Of a stretch of DNA of 5,573 nucleotides, positions 1 to 5,573 are shown piece by piece. The stretch covers positions 1-5,573 of the forward strand of contig JBELIG010000214.1 of NCBI GenBank assembly GCA_042091035.1, in the 5' to 3' direction. Source of the DNA: AM-2324 sp042091035 (GTDB taxonomy: Bacteria > Bacteroidota > Bacteroidia > Chitinophagales > Saprospiraceae). The notes under the pieces are model-generated. The model did not search any database. It was not told where the DNA came from and was given only the letters and a program-made list of their open reading frames with translations. The translations under genes and the position numbers were made by a program. Numbering within the stretch: the stretch's first letter is position 1; each line of letters opens with the position of its first letter.

Positions 1-231
1 TCTGATCAAACAATTAATGCGCTTGGATTGGAATTTTTTAAATTCAATGTTCGTAATTATCCGACTTCCTATAATGTTTATGATAGTTTGGGTGAAGCAG
101 AGTATAGATTGGGCAATATGGATGCAGCTTTACTAAATTTCAGACTATCTCTGGATCTAAATGCAGAAAATGAAAATGCGATACGCATGATACAAAAGAT
201 ATATACTGAAAGGGAGAAGTCTGTTGATTGA
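1..231 (+). CDS. TPR-repeat protein, C-terminal fragment (5' end outside window)
   Basis: The reading frame is open from the first base and ends at TGA (229-231), giving the last 76 residues of a longer protein. No start is visible. A TTG at 28 is in frame, but coding similarity begins upstream of it, so I treat the gene as truncated by the window. Residues about 5-21 look like the second helix of one tetratricopeptide repeat, ending in NYP. Residues about 23-56 form a full repeat with the consensus pattern: VYDSLGEA, then YRLGNMDAAL, then the LxLN-like end. From knowledge of the family, the motif FKxNVxxYPxSxNVYDSLGEA is typical of TPR tails on beta-lactamase-like serine hydrolases and alpha/beta-hydrolase esterases of Bacteroidota, so the missing part may be such an enzyme. 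That is inference. The TPR itself is clear. A 219-bp gap separates it from acnB, so co-transcription is not obvious. Confidence 0.8.
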   Translation, partial: SDQTINALGLEFFKFNVRNYPTSYNVYDSLGEAEYRLGNMDAALLNFRLSLDLNAENENAIRMIQKIYTEREKSVD

Positions 232-344
232 TTTTGTAACTGGACTTTTTTAGTTTAAAAAATTGTTTTGAACACGATTTTGATAGGAATATGTTGAGGG
301 TGAATCCGGCTTTACTTTTAAAGCTTTACAGTTTTGTGGGAATT

Positions 345-358
345 TTGAACCCTTTCAA
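345..358. repeat. Short inverted repeat TTGAA-N4-TTCAA upstream of acnB
   Basis: Perfect 5-bp arms TTGAA (345-349) and TTCAA (354-358) flank CCCT. The left arm sits inside an 8-mer, TTTTGAAC (343-350), that also occurs at 266-273. The dyad lies about 25 bp upstream of a candidate -7 box, where a regulator could bind. A motif this short in AT-rich DNA can arise by chance, and I do not recognise it as the site of a known regulator. Confidence 0.3.
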
Positions 359-382
359 CAAGGTATAAATCAGAAATTTCAT

Positions 383-390
383 TATTTTTG
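383..390 (+). promoter_or_regulatory. Candidate Bacteroidota -7 promoter box for acnB
   Basis: TATTTTTG matches the TAnnTTTG -7 consensus described for the primary sigma factor of Bacteroidota. It lies 60 bp before the acnB start codon, which would give a leader of about 50 nt. The weak point is the -33 element: there is no TTTG or TTG at the expected spacing of about 17-23 bp. The nearest TTTG (344-347) is 35 bp away, and a TTTC at 353-356 is 26 bp away. In AT-rich DNA the -7 pattern alone is weak evidence. Confidence 0.3.
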
Positions 391-393
391 TGG

Positions 394-419
394 TTCAATT
401 TTTATCCGAGAAAATTGAA
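394..419 (+). promoter_or_regulatory. Perfect 9-bp inverted repeat in the acnB leader (hairpin or operator)
   Basis: The left arm TTCAATTTT (394-402) and right arm AAAATTGAA (411-419) are perfect reverse complements around the 8-base loop TATCCGAG. If transcription starts just after the box at 383-390, the repeat sits at or very near the 5' end of the acnB mRNA. There it could form an end-protecting stem-loop, or act as a DNA operator overlapping +1. Its core TTCAA/TTGAA pair matches the dyad at 345-358 in opposite orientation. The stem is AT-rich (2 G-C pairs of 9), so RNA stability is modest. No T-tract follows, so it is not an intrinsic terminator. Confidence 0.45.
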
Positions 420-442
420 AGATTAAAAAAGATTAAAAAAGA
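418..442 (+). repeat. Period-10 A-rich tandem repeat before the acnB start codon
   Basis: The unit GATTAAAAAA occurs twice in direct succession (421-430 and 431-440). The 10-base periodicity holds exactly from 418 to 442, about 2.5 copies. It ends 8 bases before the ATG at 451 and takes the place where a Shine-Dalgarno sequence would be; the only purine-rich match is AAGAG (439-443). Bacteroidota often start translation from A-rich leaders rather than strong Shine-Dalgarno sequences, so this tract probably serves ribosome recruitment. One A-tract per helical turn would also curve the DNA. Confidence 0.6.
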
Positions 443-450
443 GTAATTCT

Positions 451-3255
451 ATGACTAGATATCAGGCATACCTACAAGAGATAGAGGAGCGCAAAGGGCA
501 GAGCCTTCATCCAAAACCAATTGATGACGCTGCATTGCTAAGTGAAATAATCAATCAGATTAAGGATTCTACGAATGAGCACAGAGCGGCTTCTCTGAAT
601 TTTTTCATCTATAATGTATTGCCTGGTACTACAAGTGCTGCAGGTGTTAAGGCTGATTTCTTGAAGGAAATTATCCTTGGTACTTCAAAAGTTGAGGAAA
701 TCTCAACTGCATTTGCTTTTGAGCAATTGTCTCACATGAAAGGTGGACCTTCCATTGGTGTATTGTTGGACCTTGCACTTGGTACTGATACTGAAATAGC
801 ATCAGCTGCTGCAATTGTTTTAAAAACACAAGTTTTCCTTTACGAGGCAGACATGGAGCGTTTAGAGCTTGCATATAAAGCTGGATCTAGCATAGCTAAA
901 GATATTATTGAAAGTTATGCACAAGCTGAGTTCTTCACTAAACTTCCAGAGATCGAAGAAGAGGTTAAAGTGGTTACCTATGTTGCTGGAGTAGGAGATA
1001 TTTCTACAGATTTGTTGTCTCCTGGTAGTGATGCCCATTCAAGGTCAGATCGTGAACTTCACGGTCAATGTATGTTTGAGCATGATAAGGCACGCCAGCA
1101 AGAATTGCTTGATCTACAGGCAGCACATCCTGATAAGCGTGTGATGCTTATTGCGGAAAAAGGAACAATGGGTGTTGGTTCATCAAGAATGTCTGGTGTA
1201 AATAACGTAGCACTTTGGATTGGTAAACAAGCGAGTGAATACGTACCATTCATAAATATTGCTCCAGTTGTAGCTGGGACAAATGGTATTTCTCCTATTT
1301 TCTTAACGACTGTTGGTGTAACTGGTGGTATTGGTTTAGATCTTAAGAATTGGGTGAAGCAATTCGATTCGTCTGGTAACCTTGTTGTTGATGAAGAGGG
1401 TGAACCGGTTTTAAAGCAGACTTATTCAATTGATACAGGTTCTGTATTTACGATTAATTCAAAAACAAAGAGACTATATAAGGACGGAGAGGAAGTGATG
1501 GATATTTCATCTGCTTTCACGCCGCAAAAGATGGAGTTCATGAGGGCTGGAGGTTCTTATGCGATCGTTTTTGGTAAAAAACTTCAGGCATTTGCTGCAA
1601 AGGTGTTGAACATTGAGATGCCTAATGTATTTGCTGCTTCAAAAGAAATTTCTATTGAAGGACAGGGGCTTACTGCGGTTGAAAAGATTTTCAACAAGAA
1701 TGCAGTGGGTACCTCAGGAGCAACTTTACATGCTGGATCTTATGTGCGTGTAGAGGTGAACATAGTAGGATCTCAGGATACTACAGGTCTTATGACTTCT
1801 CAGGAACTTGAGATGATGGCTGCTAAAGTGATCTCTCCAATCGTAGATGGAGGTTACCAGTCGGGTTGTCATACTGCCTCTGTATGGGATTTTAAATCTC
1901 AGGAGAATATACCAAGACTGATGAAGTTTATGAATGACTTCGGTTTGATTACAGCTCGTGATCCAGAGCATAAATACCATCCACTAACGGATGTTATTCA
2001 TAAAGTATTGAATGATATTACGATTGATGATTGGGCAATAATTATTGGTGGAGATTCACATACTAGAATGTCCAAGGGTGTTGCATTTGGTGCAGATTCA
2101 GGGACTGTTGCCTTAGCTTTGGCAACAGGTGAGGCTTCTATGCCAATTCCAGAGTCTGTGAAAGTGACCTTCAAGGGCGATATGAAAGATCATATGGACT
2201 TCCGTGATGTAGTGCATGCTACTCAGTCCCAGATGTTGAAGCAATTCAAAGGAGAAAATGTATTCCAAGGTCGTGTGATTGAGGTGCACATTGGTACACT
2301 TCCATCAGATCAGGCATTTACATTTACGGATTGGACTGCAGAGATGAAAGCAAAGGCTTCTATCTGTATTTCTCAGGATGATACACTAATCGAATCTTTG
2401 GAAATTGCTAAAGCAAGAATCCAGATTATGATCGATAAGGGTATGGATAATGAGAAGCAGGTTCTTCAGGGGCTAATTGATAAGGCTAATAAGCGTATAG
2501 AAGAGATCAGAACAGGTGCTAAACCTGCTTTGACTCCAGATGAGGGTGCAAAATATTATGCTGAGTTTGTCGTGGACTTGAATATCATCGACGAGCCGAT
2601 GATTGCAGATCCAGATGTAAACAATGAAGATGTATCTAAGCGTTACACGCATGATACCATTCGCGAGCTGTCACACTACAGTGGTGATAAGCATGTTGAT
2701 TTGGGTTTTGTTGGTTCGTGTATGGTTCATAAAGGCGATATCAAGATTGTTTCTAAGATGTTGAAAAACATTGAAGAGCAGACCGGTAGTGTTGAGTTTA
2801 AGGCGCCACTTGTGGTAACTGCTCCAACCTACAATATTATTGAAGAACTTAAAGAAGAGGGTGACTGGGCAATGCTTCAGAAGTACTCTGGCTTTGAGTT
2901 CGACGATGCGGCTCCTAAGGCTGCTGCGCGTTTGGAATATGATAACATCCTTTATTTAGAAAGACCAGGATGTAATCTTTGTATGGGTAATCAAGAAAAA
3001 GCAGAGAAAGGAGATACCGTAATGGCTACCTCTACGCGTTTGTTCCAAGGACGTGTTGTGAAAGATTCTGATCGTAAAAAAGGAGAGTCTTTATTGGCCT
3101 CAACTCCAGTAGTTGTACTTTCAGCAATTTTGGGTAGGACACCTACTCTTGAAGAGTACAAGACTGCGGTTAAAGGTATTAAACTTACTCAGTTTGCACC
3201 TCCGTTAAAGAAGATGACTTCTAATCCAATGGATGATCACAAGATCTCTTATTAG
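451..3255 (+). CDS. acnB: Aconitate hydratase B / probable 2-methylisocitrate dehydratase
   Basis: A complete 934-residue cytoplasmic [4Fe-4S] enzyme that interconverts citrate and isocitrate through cis-aconitate in the TCA cycle. AcnB enzymes commonly also dehydrate 2-methylisocitrate. Domain order is that of AcnB: a HEAT-like helical domain (about 1-160, opening with the family pattern ending PKPIDD), the swivel domain with the GVGSSRMSG loop (241-249), then the catalytic domains. Conserved blocks are VGSQDTTG (439-446), QSGCHT (470-475), GDSHTR (534-539) and ATSTR (859-863). Cluster ligands are C757 (GSCM) and C841/C844 (PGCNLCMGNQ), equivalent to C710/C769/C772 of E. coli AcnB. It is longer than the E. 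coli protein (865 aa): an acidic segment sits in the swivel region (about 325-370), the first and second ligands are 84 rather than 59 residues apart, and TDLLSP replaces TDDLSP. The ATG is secure: its N-terminus aligns with AcnB, and an in-frame TAA (424-426) precludes upstream starts. It looks monocistronic, with its own leader and terminator. Confidence 0.97.
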   Translation: MTRYQAYLQEIEERKGQSLHPKPIDDAALLSEIINQIKDSTNEHRAASLNFFIYNVLPGTTSAAGVKADFLKEIILGTSKVEEISTAFAFEQLSHMKGGPSIGVLLDLALGTDTEIASAAAIVLKTQVFLYEADMERLELAYKAGSSIAKDIIESYAQAEFFTKLPEIEEEVKVVTYVAGVGDISTDLLSPGSDAHSRSDRELHGQCMFEHDKARQQELLDLQAAHPDKRVMLIAEKGTMGVGSSRMSGVNNVALWIGKQASEYVPFINIAPVVAGTNGISPIFLTTVGVTGGIGLDLKNWVKQFDSSGNLVVDEEGEPVLKQTYSIDTGSVFTINSKTKRLYKDGEEVMDISSAFTPQKMEFMRAGGSYAIVFGKKLQAFAAKVLNIEMPNVFAASKEISIEGQGLTAVEKIFNKNAVGTSGATLHAGSYVRVEVNIVGSQDTTGLMTSQELEMMAAKVISPIVDGGYQSGCHTASVWDFKSQENIPRLMKFMNDFGLITARDPEHKYHPLTDVIHKVLNDITIDDWAIIIGGDSHTRMSKGVAFGADSGTVALALATGEASMPIPESVKVTFKGDMKDHMDFRDVVHATQSQMLKQFKGENVFQGRVIEVHIGTLPSDQAFTFTDWTAEMKAKASICISQDDTLIESLEIAKARIQIMIDKGMDNEKQVLQGLIDKANKRIEEIRTGAKPALTPDEGAKYYAEFVVDLNIIDEPMIADPDVNNEDVSKRYTHDTIRELSHYSGDKHVDLGFVGSCMVHKGDIKIVSKMLKNIEEQTGSVEFKAPLVVTAPTYNIIEELKEEGDWAMLQKYSGFEFDDAAPKAAARLEYDNILYLERPGCNLCMGNQEKAEKGDTVMATSTRLFQGRVVKDSDRKKGESLLASTPVVVLSAILGRTPTLEEYKTAVKGIKLTQFAPPLKKMTSNPMDDHKISY

Positions 3256-3288
3256 GATTATTACCTATAAATAGATAGGATACAAATT

Positions 3289-3342
3289 ATGCAGTCTAAA
3301 ACAGAAGCCGAATAAGCTTCTGTTTTTAGACTGCATTTTTTT
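3289..3342 (+). terminator. Intrinsic terminator of acnB, possibly bidirectional
   Basis: A long stem begins 33 bases after the acnB stop. The left arm (3289-3308, containing GCAGTCT and CAGAAGC) pairs with the right arm (3316-3336, containing GCTTCTG and AGACTGC). This gives about 20 base pairs interrupted only by one extra T in the right arm, around the 7-base loop CGAATAA. A run of seven T follows at 3336-3342. This is a textbook Rho-independent terminator for the plus strand. The same hairpin lies 38 bases past the stop of the convergent minus-strand gene. Read that way it is followed by a broken T-rich stretch (TAATTTGTA), so minus-strand termination is plausible but weaker. No other terminator is visible in the 119-bp convergent gap. 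Confidence 0.9.
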
Positions 3343-3374
3343 ATTGGGGACAGCTTAAAAGCCTCCTCTTTATA

Positions 3375-5573
3375 TTAGTTCTTGATCAGTTTAAAAACCG
3401 CTTTTTTGTTTTCTGCTGTAATTGTAAGGAAATAGATTCCAGCAGCTTGATCTATGTCTAGACCAAAATTTTTAGCCTGATTGAATGTTTTGCTTGTGAT
3501 TTCTTTCCCGTTTACATCATTTAATGAGATGGAAATATTATTGTAAGCGCTTTTTAAATCTACAAAGATATAGCCATCTGTAGGGTTCGGATAAATCACA
3601 GGATCAAGTGGGAAATTATTTTCAATTAATCCTACTGAAGGCTCTACAATTACAACAGTGTAATCTTCTGTTTCACCATAGTCGGTTTCTGAACAAGGAT
3701 CAGTAGGAACATCTGCGCCAAAGTTGGATTTAGCCCTTAAGATATGAGACCCAATATTTGCAGCTGCAGGGATTGAAACATTTATGGTTTCTGTAAATGT
3801 TCCAGCCGAATTTTCACCAGGAGCAATTACGTGATTATTCACTAATACTTCATCCTCGGTAAAATCAAAGTCATCATTGTAGTCTATCCACACCTTTATA
3901 TATTGATCTCCATATCCTGTGGTAAGGGTAAGTTCATAAGTAGATCCTACTTCTAGATCAGTAGATAGGTCTTTAAAGTCTCCATAGCCTTCGCAGGCTG
4001 AAGTGTTATCTATGTCTACTAATTGGAAGAGTTGGAATCCATCCCCATAATCACAATTCATGGATGGAGTGCATGGTTCGTTTGTTCTTATCTCATACAT
4101 GAACTTATAGGTCTCTGTCAAGAGCCCTTCTTTTGATTCAGCATATACCTTGAAAAAGACTTTGGTACCTGCTTCAAAATTTGGAATGGCAGTTTCTGAA
4201 GTCCAGATATCGTTCTCTGTATTTATCATATCAATTGTGCCCTCTTCTGTTACAGTATACCACACGGTATAGACGGAATTAAAATCTCCGTCATAATCAA
4301 TTGTGGAGGTAACAAATTGATCAATGCCCTCTTTTGGCTGTGTATCTGTTGGTTGATTTGAAATGCGAGTAGTTTCTATTGATGGGTAATCTGCTCTGCC
4401 GTCTAGTTTGGATTCCCATAGGCCTCTGCCCCAGGTAGCGGCTCTTAATGTATTTGATCCATATACTATTTCTAGCTCCAAAACAGAAGTATTGGGTAGT
4501 TCCTGATTGAATAGCTGCCAAGTATTATCGAGCATATTTTTCTTATATACACCTATTTCAGCTCCGAGATATATGGTAGAATTGTCCGTGTGGTCTATTA
4601 CTACACTTCTAATCGGCATATTGCCTAGGTTATGAGTGATGTTCTCCCAAGTTAATCCTTGGTCATGTGATAGATATACTTTTTGATTGTTGTTTCCATA
4701 AGAACCGTAGGTAACTACTATGGTATTATCATCATTGGGGTCAAAGGCGATATCTGTGATCGTTTGATTGGGTAATGCTTGCGAAACTTCGGTGAACGTT
4801 AATCCTCCGTCAGATGATATTTTTAGCGTGCTGTTTCGTGATATAGCGAGCGTATTTGAATTGTTTTCAGCAATAGCAGCTTTCTTAATGTTATCAGAAA
4901 ATCCACTATCTCCAAGAGTAGTCCATGTCGACCCAAAGTCATCGCTTCTATACAAAATATTAGTCATCGTATAAATGCTCATTTGGTTGTTAGGATCGTA
5001 GAAAAGTGGTGTGATCCAATCTCCATCAAAACCTTGAGGGTTTACGCCACTTTGGCTGTATCCTCCATCTTTGGTTCTTCGTTTACCCCCAAATTGCAAG
5101 CTGCCAATCATCCAGTCATCGTTTAAGGGATGAATGATTCCTTCCATGCCGTCAGCACCATAGAATTCTACCCAAGAATTTTCAGTTTTAATACTAGTCC
5201 CGTTGTCCTGAGACCCTGCAATTGTTCTGTGATGATTTGACTGGCTGGCCCCCAGGCAATAATTCTCTCTGATCGATTGTCCTTCGAAGATTTCCCAGGT
5301 GATACCATTATCAATACTTTTTCCTAGAAAACCATCTGTGTTGACCCAAAATACACCATCATAACATTTAGCACCTCTTATGTCAGCATGCACATATTGG
5401 CCCGTTGTATTGTAATTTGCATTCCCGGTAGACCAGTAAGTTACTTGATCCCAAGTCTGACCGCCATTGGAACTTATATGTGTATCTATATTACCAAATA
5501 GCATAATACTTGTGTCAACATCGCTGACAGCAAAAGCACCAAAATTCGCTATTAATGGATCATTGACATAGGT
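3375..5573 (-). CDS. T9SS-secreted multidomain protein: Asp-box/VPS10-like propeller, GEVED and type A sorting domain (N-terminus outside window)
   Basis: The frame runs open from the window edge (5573) to TAA (3377-3375), giving 732 visible residues. An ATG at 5504 is internal to this frame and not the start, so the signal peptide is out of view. Residues about 1-393 are a beta-propeller of Asp-box (BNR) blades with five SxDxGxTW-type motifs at about 34-41, 86-93, 210-217, 253-260 and 302-309. It closes with ATWGRGLWESKL (379-390), as in VPS10/sortilin-like exoproteins. Residues about 393-498 look like an Ig/FnIII-type beta domain. Residues about 501-643 match a GEVED domain: YIKVWIDYNDDFDF, then GETEDYTV, with four cysteines (501, 507, 527, 627) that could form disulfides outside the cell. 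Residues about 659-732 are a Por-type sorting domain: YPNPTDG, NDVNGKEI, then AAGIYFLTI and the basic end FKLIKN. The T9SS would carry the protein across the outer membrane, remove this tail and anchor or release it. Its ligand is unknown; the folds suggest glycan or protein binding. It is convergent with acnB. Confidence 0.9.
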   Translation of the reverse strand, partial: TYVNDPLIANFGAFAVSDVDTSIMLFGNIDTHISSNGGQTWDQVTYWSTGNANYNTTGQYVHADIRGAKCYDGVFWVNTDGFLGKSIDNGITWEIFEGQSIRENYCLGASQSNHHRTIAGSQDNGTSIKTENSWVEFYGADGMEGIIHPLNDDWMIGSLQFGGKRRTKDGGYSQSGVNPQGFDGDWITPLFYDPNNQMSIYTMTNILYRSDDFGSTWTTLGDSGFSDNIKKAAIAENNSNTLAISRNSTLKISSDGGLTFTEVSQALPNQTITDIAFDPNDDNTIVVTYGSYGNNNQKVYLSHDQGLTWENITHNLGNMPIRSVVIDHTDNSTIYLGAEIGVYKKNMLDNTWQLFNQELPNTSVLELEIVYGSNTLRAATWGRGLWESKLDGRADYPSIETTRISNQPTDTQPKEGIDQFVTSTIDYDGDFNSVYTVWYTVTEEGTIDMINTENDIWTSETAIPNFEAGTKVFFKVYAESKEGLLTETYKFMYEIRTNEPCTPSMNCDYGDGFQLFQLVDIDNTSACEGYGDFKDLSTDLEVGSTYELTLTTGYGDQYIKVWIDYNDDFDFTEDEVLVNNHVIAPGENSAGTFTETINVSIPAAANIGSHILRAKSNFGADVPTDPCSETDYGETEDYTVVIVEPSVGLIENNFPLDPVIYPNPTDGYIFVDLKSAYNNISISLNDVNGKEITSKTFNQAKNFGLDIDQAAGIYFLTITAENKKAVFKLIKN

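Noticed and set aside
246..262. A possible terminator for the TPR gene, TTTTTTA-GTT-TAAAAAA
   Set aside because: The 7-bp stem is entirely A-T with a 3-base loop and no following T-run. It is too weak to call a terminator.
313..320. Alternative -7 box TACTTTTA with TTG at 294-296
   Set aside because: The last consensus G is missing and the spacing is only 16 bases, so it is weaker than the box at 383-390.
319..328. Palindrome TAAAGCTTTA as an operator
   Set aside because: A single 10-bp palindrome in AT-rich DNA, with no second copy nearby and no known regulator matched.
394..419. Eukaryote-style iron-responsive element in the acnB leader
   Set aside because: The loop is UAUCCGAG, not CAGUGN, and there is no bulged C five pairs below the loop. 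The terminator loop CGAATAA does not match either.
671..874. Minus-strand open frame inside acnB (also 1065-1253 and 1726-1980)
   Set aside because: These lie antisense to a fully conserved acnB reading frame, have no recognisable domains, and look like shadows of codon bias.
4321..4521. Small open frames overlapping the secreted-protein gene (also 4768-4974 on the plus strand)
   Set aside because: The long minus-strand frame carries clear Asp-box repeats through these regions, so the alternative frames are shadows.
3375..5573. Calling the minus-strand protein a sialidase on the basis of its Asp boxes
   Set aside because: Asp boxes are structural and occur in many propellers. I see no sialidase arginine triad or FRIP motif in the visible part.
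1..5573. Mobile element, CRISPR array, tRNA or a defence-type novel system
   Set aside because: No transposase, terminal repeats, spaced repeats, cloverleaf or phage/defence protein motifs were seen. All long frames are explained by three ordinary genes.

Overview
The window looks like a piece of a Bacteroidota chromosome, most likely a marine or environmental Flavobacteriia/Cytophagia-type organism. This rests on three things seen here: a secreted protein ending in a type IX secretion (Por-type, type A) sorting domain preceded by a GEVED domain; AT-rich, A-rich leaders with little Shine-Dalgarno character; and an AcnB-type aconitase whose sequence has long-form features that I associate with Bacteroidota. 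The species cannot be named from the sequence.

Layout. Positions 1-231 (+) are the 3' end of a gene whose last 76 codons encode a TPR-type helical repeat. From memory, this tail is common at the C-terminus of secreted serine hydrolases and esterases of Bacteroidota. Positions 232-450 are a 219-bp spacer that serves as the leader of the next gene. It holds two inverted repeats built on TTGAA/TTCAA, one candidate -7 box, and a period-10 A-rich repeat just ahead of the start codon. Positions 451-3255 (+) encode a complete 934-residue aconitate hydratase B (AcnB). It has the N-terminal HEAT-like domain, the swivel domain and all three [4Fe-4S] cysteine ligands. Positions 3256-3374 are a convergent intergenic region dominated by a strong intrinsic terminator hairpin. 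Positions 3375-5573 (-) are a large surface or secreted protein, cut at its N-terminus by the window edge, made of Asp-box/VPS10-like beta-propeller repeats, an Ig/FnIII-like module, a GEVED domain and a T9SS sorting domain.

How they relate. AcnB is a cytoplasmic TCA-cycle enzyme (citrate to isocitrate, and often 2-methylisocitrate dehydration). The two flanking genes look functionally unrelated to it: one encodes a probable envelope or secreted hydrolase tail, the other an exported adhesin or carbohydrate-binding-like protein. acnB appears to be a single-gene transcription unit with its own leader and terminator. I see no mobile element, CRISPR array, tRNA or rRNA, and no convincing novel multi-gene system. 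The least explained DNA is the acnB leader.
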